Shown here piece after piece: positions 39,209 to 47,984 of a stretch of 64,000 nucleotides of DNA. Both the position numbers and the translations under genes were made by a program. The notes under the pieces were generated by a model, which worked only from the letters and a program-made list of their open reading frames with translations, was not told the origin of the DNA and ran no database searches. The first letter of the stretch is position 1; each line of letters begins with the position of its first letter. Source of the stretch: Pseudomonas ceruminis (GTDB lineage Bacteria > Pseudomonadota > Gammaproteobacteria > Pseudomonadales > Pseudomonadaceae); the NCBI RefSeq assembly GCF_021602025.1, contig NZ_BQHW01000005.1, forward strand, positions 248,001 through 312,000, given 5' to 3'.

Positions 39209-40681
39209 TCAGGCCCGGCGCTCGTGCATGCGCGCCAACTGGCGCTCCAGCATCGATGGGTAAGGCTCCATCAATCGCTCCACACAGCATGCCCCCTCAG
39301 GGCTGGCGATTGGCCGAATCCGCGCGCGCTGGCGAATCAGTGCGTCATCGCTGATCTGCCGCTCGACCAGCAGCAGGTTGCGGCTGTGTTGCGACAGCGC
39401 CAGAGCGTCCTGGGCTTTCTCGGCCATCAACAGGTCGACCTGCTCCAGCCCCTGCAGGTCATCGCCCAAGGCCAGGCCAAGCTGTAGTTGCAGAGTAATG
39501 CCGCTGTCGGCCACCTCGATCTGCAGGGCGTGGCCCAAGGCGCGCAGCAATTCGCCACAGCAGATGGCATTGGTCAGGTAGTCCTCGCCGCAGTCGCGGC
39601 TGTGGAACAGCACCAGCGTACTGCCGTCGTTGAGCGTGTGGGTTTCACCTTCGTACAGTGAAGCTGCCTGTTCCAGGCAGTCGCGATAACGCTCCAGCAA
39701 CTCGGTCAGGCGCGTACGTGGCAGGCGGCGCAGTTGCTCCTGAGAGCCCAGCTGCACGGCCAACACTGCGCTGTTCTGCGGCTCGTCCGACTCGACCACG
39801 GCCGCCTTGGGCGCGCTTTCTTCGTCCAGCAGTCCCGCGAAGGCTGCGTCGTCTTCGTCTTCGTCTGCTTGCGCTGCTGAGACCTTGGCGCACGGTGCGG
39901 GCTTGGCGGGTGGCGCGGCTTCGTGCAGATCGTCGAAGTCGTCCTCGTCCTCTTCTTCCTCAGGCTCGGGCTCGGGCTCTGGCGGTGGCGGCGGGGCCAG
40001 GCGCGCGTGCAACTGGCGGGCAATGTCGCCGATCTCATCCTGGCGGTCGATCGCCGGAGTGTAAGGGTGCGGGTCGCGTAGCCACACGCGCAGTTGCAGC
40101 AGCGGCAAGGTGATGTGACGGCCTTGGCGCAGGCTCAGGCTCAACGCCAGGGCCAGCAGGATCGCCCCCAGGATGCCCATGCTTTGCAGGCTGATCAGCA
40201 TCGGCTGCTGGAACTGGCTCATGTCCAGGCTGATGCGCAACTGCCCGGCGGTAACGTCCTGGAAGGTGATCTTGGTCTGGTACAGGCCCTCTGCCTCACC
40301 CAGCAGGCTATTGCGGGGGCGCTGGCCAGCCTCGGCGAGGATGCGGTTGTCCACGCTGTAGATCGCCGCATGGGCAACCAGCGGGTTTTTCACCAGGTTG
40401 CCCAGCAGTACGTTGAGGCTGAGGATGTCGTTGGACACCAGCAGCTCAGTCGCCGAGGTGGCGGTCTGGGTGGTCAGGCTCTGGCCAAGGGCGTCCGCCT
40501 GTTCGTGCATGGCCTGCTTGAACTGCAGGCCCATCACACAGGCATAGATCACCAACGCCAGCGCCACCAGGAAAATGTTGGTGCTGGCGATGCGCAGTGC
40601 CAGTGGAATGCGACGTTGGCGCAGGGCACGGAAGATCATGAGGAAGAAGTTGTCTGGTTTGACGGGCGTGGGCCGGTTCAC
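39209..40681 (-). CDS. Membrane protein, Smp/YtjB-like with HAMP-type linker and acidic insert
   Basis: This 490-residue protein has two membrane segments (residues about 27-50, IASTNIFLVALALVIYACVM, and about 167-187, SMGILGAILLALALSLSLRQ) flanking a periplasmic domain, the Smp/YtjB architecture. Like E. coli ytjB it is divergent from serB. A cytoplasmic HAMP-like region is followed by a low-complexity acidic stretch (PEPEPEPEEEEDEDDFDD, near residue 232) and a C-terminal domain that looks like a degenerate adenylate-cyclase or EAL-like fold. The start is GTG 40681; ATG 40639 is an alternative. Neither has a good Shine-Dalgarno. The function is unknown; sensor roles are suggested for relatives. 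Confidence 0.72.
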   Translation of the reverse strand: MNRPTPVKPDNFFLMIFRALRQRRIPLALRIASTNIFLVALALVIYACVMGLQFKQAMHEQADALGQSLTTQTATSATELLVSNDILSLNVLLGNLVKNPLVAHAAIYSVDNRILAEAGQRPRNSLLGEAEGLYQTKITFQDVTAGQLRISLDMSQFQQPMLISLQSMGILGAILLALALSLSLRQGRHITLPLLQLRVWLRDPHPYTPAIDRQDEIGDIARQLHARLAPPPPPEPEPEPEEEEDEDDFDDLHEAAPPAKPAPCAKVSAAQADEDEDDAAFAGLLDEESAPKAAVVESDEPQNSAVLAVQLGSQEQLRRLPRTRLTELLERYRDCLEQAASLYEGETHTLNDGSTLVLFHSRDCGEDYLTNAICCGELLRALGHALQIEVADSGITLQLQLGLALGDDLQGLEQVDLLMAEKAQDALALSQHSRNLLLVERQISDDALIRQRARIRPIASPEGACCVERLMEPYPSMLERQLARMHERRA

Positions 40682-40816
40682 AGAGCGCGGCTCTTAATGG
40701 CATAAAAGTGTTGCGCAGTATAGCGACCCCGGTTTTGTCGGCAAAGTATCGTTGGCGCCCGATGGTCATGGAAAATCGGTAGAATGCGCATTTTTCATCG
40801 AAATCGGAGCCCGGTC

Positions 40817-42031
40817 TTGCGCGAAATCGTTCTGATCAACATCACCGGTGAGGACCGTCCCGGTCTCACCGCCGCCATCACCGGCGTCCTGCTCCAGGGC
40901 GGTGTGAACATCCTCGACATCGGCCTGGCGGTCATGCACGGCACGCTGTCGTTCGGCATTCTGGTCGATATTCCGGACAACGAAGTGGCCACCAGCCTGT
41001 TGCAGAGCGTGCAATCCAAGGCCCATGAGCTGAACCTGCAGGCCCGCTACACGCCGATTTCCGAGGCAGATTACCAGCACTGGGCCGATGGCCAGGGCGA
41101 GGCGCGCTACATCGCCACACTGCTCAGCCGCAAGATCACCCCTGAGCAGTTGCAACGGGTCAGTGCGATCATCAGCCAGTATGGCCTGACCATCGAGCGT
41201 ATCGAGCGTTTGTCCGCCCGTGTTGCGCTCAATGGCCAGAGCGAGAAAGGCAAGGGCGCCATCGAAATCTCGGTGCGCGGCGAGCCGAGCGATGCCCAGG
41301 CATTGCGCGCCGACTTCTTCGCGGTATCTGAAGCGCTAGATATCGACATCGCGTTCCAGAAGGACGACCTGTTCCGCCGCAATCGCCGCCTGGCGGTTTT
41401 CGACATGGACTCGACGTTGATCGAGGCCGAGGTCATCGATGAGCTGGCCAAGGCGGCCGGTGTCGGCGAGCAGGTGGCGGCCATCACCGAGCGTGCGATG
41501 CGTGGCGAACTGGACTTCCGCGCCAGCTTCAAGGAGCGCATGGCGCTGCTCAAGGGCCTGGATGTCAGCGTGCTGGACGAGATCGGGGCGTCCCTACGCC
41601 TGACAGAAGGTGCCGAGAACCTCTTCGCCGAACTCAAGCGCCTGGGCTACAAGACTGCCATCCTCTCCGGCGGTTTTACCTACTTCGCCAAGCAGGTGCA
41701 GGCACGCCTGGGCATCGACTATGTGTTCGCCAACGAGCTGGAAGTGGTGGATGGCAAAGTGACTGGCGTGGCCGTGGAGCCGATCGTCGATGCTCAGCGC
41801 AAGGCCGATTTGCTGCAGCAGTTGGCCATCGAAGAGGGTCTGCAACTGGAACAGACCATTGCCGTCGGTGATGGGGCCAACGACCTGCCGATGCTGGCGC
41901 TCGCGGGCCTGGGTGTGGCGTTCCGTGCCAAGCCGCTGGTGCGCCAGTCGGCCAAGCAGGCCATTTCGACCCTTGGGCTGGATGGTGTGCTGTATCTGCT
42001 GGGGCTGCGTGACCGCGACGCCCGCGGTTGA
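40817..42031 (+). CDS. serB: Phosphoserine phosphatase SerB
   Basis: SerB catalyses the last step of serine synthesis. The 404-residue protein has tandem N-terminal ACT-like domains (EIVLINITGEDRPGLTAAIT at residues 3-22) and a HAD phosphatase with the nucleophile motif FDMDSTLIEAEV near residue 195, ILSGGFTYFAKQ near residue 283 and VGDGANDLPML near residue 350. TTG 40817 is chosen, with GGAG at 40806-40809; the in-frame ATG 40784 would add eleven residues without a site. It is longer than E. coli SerB because of the duplicated ACT region. Confidence 0.93.
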   Translation: MREIVLINITGEDRPGLTAAITGVLLQGGVNILDIGLAVMHGTLSFGILVDIPDNEVATSLLQSVQSKAHELNLQARYTPISEADYQHWADGQGEARYIATLLSRKITPEQLQRVSAIISQYGLTIERIERLSARVALNGQSEKGKGAIEISVRGEPSDAQALRADFFAVSEALDIDIAFQKDDLFRRNRRLAVFDMDSTLIEAEVIDELAKAAGVGEQVAAITERAMRGELDFRASFKERMALLKGLDVSVLDEIGASLRLTEGAENLFAELKRLGYKTAILSGGFTYFAKQVQARLGIDYVFANELEVVDGKVTGVAVEPIVDAQRKADLLQQLAIEEGLQLEQTIAVGDGANDLPMLALAGLGVAFRAKPLVRQSAKQAISTLGLDGVLYLLGLRDRDARG

Positions 42032-42039
42032 TCTGAGAA

Positions 42040-42064
42040 GCCGGGGCTGCAAGGCAACCCCGGC
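42040..42064. terminator. Hairpin between convergent serB and psd
   Basis: GCCGGGG (42040-42046) and CCCCGGC (42058-42064) form a 7-bp stem with an 11-nt loop containing a short inner TGC/GCA pairing. It has no T-run but sits precisely between the two stops. Confidence 0.55.
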
Positions 42065-42069
42065 GTCCA

Positions 42070-42933
42070 TCACGGCTGTGCCGGTAGCGCCAGCAGCTCG
42101 CCCATGCGGGTAGCCGAGCCTGCGCCCAAGGTTTCAGCCCACTTCACCTGCTCCGGCCCGAACAGCACGATGGCCGTAGAGCCCAGCTTGAAGCGGCCCA
42201 GCTCCGCACCCTTTTCCAGGTGGATTGGCGCGCGGCTGCCTTCGTCATAGCGGAATGTCTTGAGCTCACGCTTGGGCGGCGTGACCAGCCCTGCCCAAAC
42301 GGTCTCGATCGAGGCAACGATCATCGCACCGACCAGCACCACGGCCATCGGCCCACGTTCGGTGTCGAACAAGCACACCACACGCTCGTTGCGGGCGAAT
42401 AGCTCAGGGACGTTTTCTGCGGTGGTCTGGTTGACCGAGAACAGGCGGCCTGGCACGTACACCATTTCGCGCAGGGTGCCGGCCAGCGGCATGTGCACGC
42501 GGTGGTAATCCTTTGGCGACAGGTAGATGGTGGCGAACTCACCGCCCATGAACGGGGCGGCCAGGGCCGGGTCGCCGCCGAGCAGCTCCAGGGCACTGAA
42601 GCTGTGGCCCTTGGCCTGGAAGATGCGGCCGTGCTCGATTGGGCCCAACTGGCTCACGGCACCATCGGCCGGGCAGAGGATTGCGCCCGGGGTTTCGTCC
42701 AGTGGGCGCGCACCTGGCTTGAGGGCGCGGGTGAAGAAGGCGTTGAAATGCTCGTAGGCAGTGAGGTCTTCGACCAGCGCTTCGCTCATGTTCACTTGGT
42801 AGCGCTTGGCAAACCAGGCGGTGAAGGCATTCTTGAACCAGCGCGCGCGGCACTCGGCAACGCAGCCGGCGAGCCGCGACAGCAGGTGGTGCGGCAGCAG
42901 GTACTGGCTGATGATGAACAAACGGGATTTCAT
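42070..42933 (-). CDS. psd: Phosphatidylserine decarboxylase proenzyme
   Basis: Psd makes phosphatidylethanolamine in the inner membrane. The 287-residue proenzyme self-cleaves at the LGST motif, present here as FKLGSTAIVLFGPEQ near residue 249, to form the pyruvoyl alpha chain. The conserved substrate region SPKDYHRVHMPLAGTLREMV is near residue 138 and VGAMIVASIETVWAG near residue 202. Length and order match gammaproteobacterial Psd. It is co-directional with the rhodanese gene 9 bp upstream, so the two probably share an mRNA. Confidence 0.95.
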   Translation of the reverse strand: MKSRLFIISQYLLPHHLLSRLAGCVAECRARWFKNAFTAWFAKRYQVNMSEALVEDLTAYEHFNAFFTRALKPGARPLDETPGAILCPADGAVSQLGPIEHGRIFQAKGHSFSALELLGGDPALAAPFMGGEFATIYLSPKDYHRVHMPLAGTLREMVYVPGRLFSVNQTTAENVPELFARNERVVCLFDTERGPMAVVLVGAMIVASIETVWAGLVTPPKRELKTFRYDEGSRAPIHLEKGAELGRFKLGSTAIVLFGPEQVKWAETLGAGSATRMGELLALPAQP

Positions 42934-42942
42934 GCAGGTTCC

Positions 42943-43752
42943 TTAAACTTCTACAGGCGTGTCCGGGTGGTTGCCCCATTCGCTCCACGAACCGGCGTAG
43001 GCCTTGATGCGTGGGTAGCCGAGGGCCTTGGCCACCAGGTAGGTGAAACCGGAGCGGCGGTGGGTCTGGCAGTGGGTGATCACTTCCTTGTCAGGGGTGA
43101 TGCCCAGTTGCTGCAGGACTTCAGCGATGTCCTTGCGGATGCGCAGGTGGTCATTGAGGTCCATGCCGGCGGTCCATTCAAAATTGATCGCACCGGGAAT
43201 ATGCCCGCCCTTGGCTGCCAGCACCTTCTCGCCGGTGTATTCCTGGGGGCCACGGGCGTCCCAGACGACCAGATCGTCGGCACCCAGGCGGCTTTGCAGG
43301 TATTCACGGGTGGCGGTCGGTTCGTCGTGCAACTGCAGGCGTACAGGCGTGGTCGCCGGCGCCGGCACGTCGGTTGAAAGCGTGTCCGCAGGCCAGGCCT
43401 GGATGCCGCCATTGAGGTAGTGGTAGGCCTTGTGGCCGATGACATCGAGCATCCAGATGAAGCGCCCGGCCCAGCCACCGCCCTCATCGTCGTAAACCAC
43501 ATAGACCGCGTCATCGCGGTGGCCGAGTTCGCCGAACAGTTTTTCCAGGTCGCCAATGGTCGGCAGCAGCCCAGGTGCGGGCGGCAGGCCAAGCTGGGTG
43601 CGCTTGCCTTCGACGAAGCGGGCGCCGGGGATGTGCCCGCTGACATAGCGGTTGGCGCTGCTAAGGTCGACCAGGATCAGTTGTGGTGAATCCAGGCGCT
43701 GCAGCAGGTCCGCAGGTTCTATCACCAGCGGCAGTCCGGCAAAGTCATTCAT
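42943..43752 (-). CDS. rhdA: Thiosulfate sulfurtransferase (tandem rhodanese) RhdA
   Basis: This 269-residue protein has two rhodanese domains. The first (PADLLQRLDSPQLILVDLSS onward) lacks the active cysteine. The second has the persulfide-forming Cys in ITHCQTHRRSGFTYLVAKAL (Cys near residue 228). The CQTHxRS loop is typical of Azotobacter/Pseudomonas RhdA. It transfers sulfane sulfur from thiosulfate to cyanide or thiol acceptors in the cytoplasm. ATG 43752 begins MNDFAGLPLVIEPADLL; the longer frame to 43842 is not supported. Confidence 0.93.
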   Translation of the reverse strand: MNDFAGLPLVIEPADLLQRLDSPQLILVDLSSANRYVSGHIPGARFVEGKRTQLGLPPAPGLLPTIGDLEKLFGELGHRDDAVYVVYDDEGGGWAGRFIWMLDVIGHKAYHYLNGGIQAWPADTLSTDVPAPATTPVRLQLHDEPTATREYLQSRLGADDLVVWDARGPQEYTGEKVLAAKGGHIPGAINFEWTAGMDLNDHLRIRKDIAEVLQQLGITPDKEVITHCQTHRRSGFTYLVAKALGYPRIKAYAGSWSEWGNHPDTPVEV

Positions 43753-43796
43753 CCACGGTCTCCAGTGTGGAAAGAGGGGCGATTGTAGCGCAAGGG

Positions 43797-45332
43797 TCAG
43801 CCATTGCGGTTGGCAAACACGGCCAGGGCACGCTCGATGCATTGCGCGGTTTTACCGAAGGCCTGCACGCTGACATCGGCCAGCGGTTTGCCGCCCTGGT
43901 CGGCCACCACCAGCATCAGCACCTGGTCATTGACCGCCAGTGAGCGCAGCAGCAGGTGCTCGCTCCGGAAGAAAGCCCGCAGGGGCGCCGGGAGCAGGGC
44001 TGCGAACTGGGCGTGGTTGTCAGGCGTCAGGCGCAGTTGCGCCGCCTGGCCCATCAGCTTCTGCAGCAGCTTGCTTTGCGGTACGGGCAGGGCCATGGCG
44101 GCAGCTTCTTTGGGCACGCCGGCAGTCTGCTGTACGCGCAGGTACTCGCTGGCCTTGTCAAAGCTCAGCAGCATGATGCGCTGCATGCCACAGGCCAGCA
44201 GGGCCTCGCGTGCCTGGGTAGCCAGGTGGACCGCGTTGGCGAATGGGCTGGGCTGGGCCAGAAGCTCCTGGCACAACGTGCGCCAGCGGCCCAGTGCCTC
44301 GCTGGACGGTGGCGGCGGTGTCAGCATATCGGGGTGCGGGCGGCGCTGCTGCCACGGCCAGAGCAGCGCTTCTGCAGGGTGGAACAGCGCATGCCGGGCG
44401 TGGCGACGGGCGCTGGCAGCAGCCTGCTGGTGAACCTGTTGTTGCACGTCTTCCAGTGAGGTTTGCAGGTACAACGCGGTCAGCAACTGCCAGCGCAGCA
44501 GGTGCGGGTTGTCCCAGCCCACTTGAGCCGCCAGGGCCAGGTTGTTGGCCAGCAAAACGGTATTGGCCGGCTGGTTGAACCAGCGGCGCAGGCCGGGCGC
44601 CTCGTCCAGCCGGTGCTGCTGGCTCAGCAAGTCTTCGTCGCGGGCGATGCTCAGCACCTGGCCCAGTTGCTCACGTTCCTCAAGCAGTAACCGGTAGCCC
44701 TGGGTGACCCACTGCGACAGGCGCCAGTGCTCGGCCATGGCTTTGCACAGCGCCATGATGCGCACGCCAAACAGCTCAAGTTCGACTTCGGCAGCCTCTT
44801 CGCCCTTGTGGATCACTCGAAGCTCCCAGGTGTCGAGCAGCTTGGGGTAGGCCAGGGCCATTGGCCACAGGGGTGATAGGAACAGCAGGCTGCCCCAGTG
44901 GATTTCCTGCCACAACCGTGCCAGGCGGCTGGCGAACAACCCGCTGGCCTGCTGCGCGGCGTGCTGGCTGATCAGCAGAAACTGGCGCAGCACGGGCGGG
45001 ATGTCGTCGTCCGGCAGGGCAGGCAAGCGGTTGAGCAGCTCCCGGGTGCGCGCCAGGCCCAGGCGATTGAGGGCAATTTCCAGGCTTTCAGCGGGTTCGG
45101 CCTGGCTGGCGTTGGCCGGGTGATTGGCTTCGCGCATCACCGACAGCACCAGGGCCGGGCTGTCCTGCATCAGTTCGGCGATGTCACGCAGGGAGCGGCG
45201 GCTATCGTTGATGGCGCTCGAGACCCGGTCATAACTCTGCTTTGGCACCGGTACGCGAATACCGTCCAGCAGCTTTACCCAGGCCTCTAGCGTACGCGGA
45301 TTCTGAGTGGGCACCTTGGTTTCCATTGGCAT
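43797..45332 (-). CDS. HDOD-domain protein with C-terminal GAF-like region
   Basis: This 511-residue cytoplasmic protein has an N-terminal HDOD (metal-independent HD-related output) domain at about residues 20-230, with IAELMQDSPALVLSVMREAN near residue 52 and SLEIALNRLGLARTRELLNR near residue 83. Its C-terminal 150 residues resemble a GAF-like sensor (ALLACGMQRIMLLSFDKASE near residue 370). HDOD proteins often act in signalling, and this one is divergent from motAB across 130 bp. The start is ATG 45332 (ATG 45326 is equally possible). Function unproven. Confidence 0.78.
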   Translation of the reverse strand: MPMETKVPTQNPRTLEAWVKLLDGIRVPVPKQSYDRVSSAINDSRRSLRDIAELMQDSPALVLSVMREANHPANASQAEPAESLEIALNRLGLARTRELLNRLPALPDDDIPPVLRQFLLISQHAAQQASGLFASRLARLWQEIHWGSLLFLSPLWPMALAYPKLLDTWELRVIHKGEEAAEVELELFGVRIMALCKAMAEHWRLSQWVTQGYRLLLEEREQLGQVLSIARDEDLLSQQHRLDEAPGLRRWFNQPANTVLLANNLALAAQVGWDNPHLLRWQLLTALYLQTSLEDVQQQVHQQAAASARRHARHALFHPAEALLWPWQQRRPHPDMLTPPPPSSEALGRWRTLCQELLAQPSPFANAVHLATQAREALLACGMQRIMLLSFDKASEYLRVQQTAGVPKEAAAMALPVPQSKLLQKLMGQAAQLRLTPDNHAQFAALLPAPLRAFFRSEHLLLRSLAVNDQVLMLVVADQGGKPLADVSVQAFGKTAQCIERALAVFANRNG

Positions 45333-45371
45333 TTTGACATCAGTCCGAACTGGCTTTTCGCTTTTAGTGGC

Positions 45372-45398
45372 TATAGTCTGGCGCAGATCTGCCGATAA
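45372..45398 (+). promoter_or_regulatory. FliA (sigma-28) type promoter for motAB
   Basis: TATA (45372-45375), exactly 15 bp, then a perfect GCCGATAA (45391-45398) matches the flagellar sigma-28 consensus TAAA-N15-GCCGATAA at 11 of 12 positions. It lies 64 bp before the motA ATG, where flagellar class 4 control of motor genes is expected. Confidence 0.75.
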
Positions 45399-45462
45399 GT
45401 AGAAGAAGAGTTTTAAAGCTCACGTTCCTCACCCTGACCACGACAGCAAGTGCTTTGAACCT

Positions 45463-46314
45463 ATGGCTAAAATTATCGGCATCATCGTCGTATTCGCGAG
45501 CGTGCTCGGCGGGTATGTGCTCTCTCACGGCAAGATCGCGGCGCTGATCCAGCCGTTCGAAGTGCTGATCATCGGCGGTGCGGCCTTTGGCGCGTTCCTG
45601 CAGGCCAACCCTGGTTACATGACCATGCATGTAATCAAGAAGTCGCTGAAGATGTTCGGGACCCGGTTCACCCATACGTTCTATCTGGAAGTATTGGGCC
45701 TGGTATACGAGATCCTCAACAAGAGCCGTCGTGAAGGCATGATGGCCATCGAAAGCGATATTGAAGATGCCGCGGCCAGCCCGATCTTCGCCAAGTACCC
45801 TGCGGTGCTCGGTGACGAGCGCATGACGGCATTCATCTGCGACTATCTGCGCATCATGTCCACCGGCAACATGGCACCTCACGAACTCGAAGGCCTGTTC
45901 GACATGGAACTGCTGAGCATGAAGGAAGAGCTCGAGCACCCGTCCCATGCGGTCAACGGCATTGCCGACGGCATGCCAGGTTTCGGTATCGTTGCGGCGG
46001 TACTGGGTATCGTGGTGACCATGGCGTCGCTGGGTGAGGGCGACCAGAAGTCGATCGGCTTGCACGTGGGGGCCGCGCTGGTCGGTACCTTCTTCGGTAT
46101 TCTTGCCGCCTATGGCTTCTTTGGTCCGCTGGCCAACGCCCTGCGCCATGACGCCAAGGAAGAAATCAACGTGTACGAGGCGATCAAGGCCTCGCTGGTG
46201 GCCTCGGCCTCCGGCATGCCACCATCGCTGGCCGTGGAATTCGGGCGCAAGGTGCTTTACCCAACGCACCGTCCGAGCTTTGCCGAGCTGGAACAAGCGG
46301 TCCGCGGTCGCTAA
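45463..46314 (+). CDS. motA: Flagellar motor stator protein MotA
   Basis: This 283-residue inner-membrane stator subunit conducts protons and pushes on FliG. It has four membrane helices (residues about 4-20, 28-48, 168-190, 200-222). The cytoplasmic loop contains the charged region AVLGDERMTAFICDYLRIMS near residue 112, and the conserved Pro/Gly helix GIADGMPGFGIVAAVLGIVV is near residue 166. It is followed after 3 bp by motB. No other flagellar genes are in the window, so this is an unlinked motor operon. Confidence 0.95.
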   Translation: MAKIIGIIVVFASVLGGYVLSHGKIAALIQPFEVLIIGGAAFGAFLQANPGYMTMHVIKKSLKMFGTRFTHTFYLEVLGLVYEILNKSRREGMMAIESDIEDAAASPIFAKYPAVLGDERMTAFICDYLRIMSTGNMAPHELEGLFDMELLSMKEELEHPSHAVNGIADGMPGFGIVAAVLGIVVTMASLGEGDQKSIGLHVGAALVGTFFGILAAYGFFGPLANALRHDAKEEINVYEAIKASLVASASGMPPSLAVEFGRKVLYPTHRPSFAELEQAVRGR

Positions 46315-46317
46315 GCC

Positions 46318-47358
46318 ATGGAGAACAATCAGCCCATCATCATCAAGCGCGTCAAGCGCTTTGGCGATGGCCACCATGGTGGCGCCTGGAAGATCGCATT
46401 CGCTGACTTCGCCACGGCCATGATGGCGTTCTTCCTGGTGCTGTGGTTGCTGTCCACGGCGACCCCGGAGCAGAAGATCGCCATTGCCGGTTACTTCAAG
46501 GACCCAATCGGTTTCTCCGAGAGTGGCACGCCCTACATCATCGACCTGGGCGGTTCGCCGCAGCTGGCACCGGAAAAGACCATCAACCCGGAGCAGAAGT
46601 CCGAGCCGACGCCTGACACCAGCATCCAGCTGGACAAGGATCAGGTCGAGACCATGGCCGAACAGGTCGAGCGTGAGCGCCTCGAGTTGCTGCTGCAGGA
46701 GTTGCAGAACAAGGTTGAGGAAAACCCGCAACTGCAGAAGTTCAAGGACCAGATCCTCTTCGAGATCACCCAGGACGGCCTGCGCATCCAGATCATGGAC
46801 GCGGAAAACCGGCCGATGTTCGACATCGGCAGCGCGCGTTTGCAGCCGTATTTCGAAGACATCCTGCTGGCCATGGCCGACACCATCAAGGCCGTTCCGA
46901 ACAAGATCAGCATCAGTGGCCATACCGATGCCAAGCCTTATTCGGGAGCCGGCGAGTTCGGCAACTGGGAGCTGTCTGCCAACCGCGCCAACGCGGCACG
47001 CCGTGCGCTGGTCGCCGGTGGCTATCCAGATGGCCAGGTGGCGCGGGTGGTCGGTTATGCCTCGTCGTCGCTGTTCGACCGGGAGAACCCGTTCAACCCG
47101 GTCAACCGGCGTATCGACATCATCGTTCTGACCAAGAAGGCCCAACGCAACATCGAGGGCGAGCAAGGGACGCCAGAGGCTGCGCCTGCACAGCCGGATG
47201 CTCAGCCAGCAGCGCCTGAGGGGGCTGAGGGTACGGCACCCGGTGCTTCCGCCGCACCTGGCGCCGGAGATCAGCCCATGCAACCGCGTGAGTTGCGTCA
47301 GAAGCTGAACATCTTCGAAGATGGCGTGCTGAAAATGGATCAAGCCCAGGATCAGTAA
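46318..47358 (+). CDS. motB: Flagellar motor stator protein MotB
   Basis: This 346-residue stator subunit has one membrane helix carrying the essential proton-accepting Asp in HHGGAWKIAFADFATAMMAF (Asp near residue 32). A periplasmic OmpA-like peptidoglycan-binding domain follows (KISISGHTDAKPYSGAGEFG near residue 197, with LSANRANAARRALVAGG). The C-terminal 60 residues are an Ala/Pro/Gly-rich tail typical of Pseudomonas MotB. ATG 46318 is 3 bp after motA. Confidence 0.95.
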   Translation: MENNQPIIIKRVKRFGDGHHGGAWKIAFADFATAMMAFFLVLWLLSTATPEQKIAIAGYFKDPIGFSESGTPYIIDLGGSPQLAPEKTINPEQKSEPTPDTSIQLDKDQVETMAEQVERERLELLLQELQNKVEENPQLQKFKDQILFEITQDGLRIQIMDAENRPMFDIGSARLQPYFEDILLAMADTIKAVPNKISISGHTDAKPYSGAGEFGNWELSANRANAARRALVAGGYPDGQVARVVGYASSSLFDRENPFNPVNRRIDIIVLTKKAQRNIEGEQGTPEAAPAQPDAQPAAPEGAEGTAPGASAAPGAGDQPMQPRELRQKLNIFEDGVLKMDQAQDQ

Positions 47359-47391
47359 GCCCTGGCGGGCCGCCCAGCGGCCCCGACCCAT

Positions 47392-47871
47392 TCAAAACCC
47401 CCGGCGGATCTTGGCTTTCAGGTCCGCGTGGAAAAAATCCGCATTGTCCCTGTCGCTGCAGCCGCCCCGCACCCCCGGCAGGGCCATGGCCCGGGCGAAC
47501 GTGCATTCATCGTGATACGCCCGCACAAACAGGTCGATATGCGCCTGCTTGCGCATTACCGGCCATTTGCCCAGGCAATCGGGTAGCGCGGCGTCACTTC
47601 GGTAGTACAAACCCACCCGCCGGCAGGCCATGACCGCAGCCCCTAGCAGCCAGGCTGTCCACCAGTCCTCGGCGGCGCTTTCGGGCAGCAGGCCGATCCA
47701 ATGGGTGGCGTGGTTCATGTGCTGGCAGAAGCTGCCGAAGAGGTCTTCGCTGGTCTGCCCTGCGCTGTCAAGCAGCACCAATTGCGCGGTGATCCCTTCC
47801 AGCAGCAGGCGCTCATTGAGAATAAAGGCGTCAAGCCTCTGTTCGTGGCGATAACTGATGAAAACCGGCAT
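47392..47871 (-). CDS. Small TIR-like domain protein lacking the usual catalytic glutamate
   Basis: This is a 159-residue soluble protein. The start MPVFISYRHEQRLDAFILNE and the middle THWIGLLPESAAEDWWTAWL then LGAAVMA have the TIR-domain pattern (strand A 'FISYRHED', then the 'S-x-W-V-x-F-E-LGAA' helix). The position normally holding the NADase glutamate before LGAA is Leu. It could be an inactive or adaptor-type TIR, or a TIR-like fold with another role. It converges on motB with a 33-bp gap and stands alone, with no defence gene beside it. Base composition is like its neighbours. Function unknown. Confidence 0.65.
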   Translation of the reverse strand: MPVFISYRHEQRLDAFILNERLLLEGITAQLVLLDSAGQTSEDLFGSFCQHMNHATHWIGLLPESAAEDWWTAWLLGAAVMACRRVGLYYRSDAALPDCLGKWPVMRKQAHIDLFVRAYHDECTFARAMALPGVRGGCSDRDNADFFHADLKAKIRRGF

Positions 47872-47939
47872 GGTGGTTGCCCTCCCTGATAGATGTCATG
47901 ACCATCGGGGAAAGCCGCAAGCTGGACAATAGATGACGG

Positions 47940-47969
47940 AAAAACCGGAGCGATCCTACGTGCTCCGGT
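47940..47969 (-). terminator. Rho-independent terminator of rsgA
   Basis: Read on the minus strand, ACCGGAGC (47969-47962) pairs with GCTCCGGT (47951-47944) around a 10-nt loop and runs straight into TTTTT (47944-47940). It lies 15 bp past the rsgA stop. Confidence 0.85.
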
Positions 47970-47984
47970 AATTTTTCCTACAAA

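Noticed and set aside
39958-40006. Acidic Pro-Glu repeat coding region as a possible tandem DNA repeat or CRISPR remnant
   Set aside because: It is a short in-frame low-complexity stretch of the Smp-like protein with no spacer structure. No CRISPR array was seen anywhere in the window.
45364-47391. 675-residue minus-strand ORF opposite motAB
   Set aside because: It spans motA, motB and the FliA promoter with no domain. It is a shadow frame.
47392-47871. A TIR-based anti-phage defence system
   Set aside because: The gene stands alone between motB and rsgA, lacks the catalytic Glu, and has base composition like its neighbours. A defence role is not supported, although the protein is still listed as worth checking.
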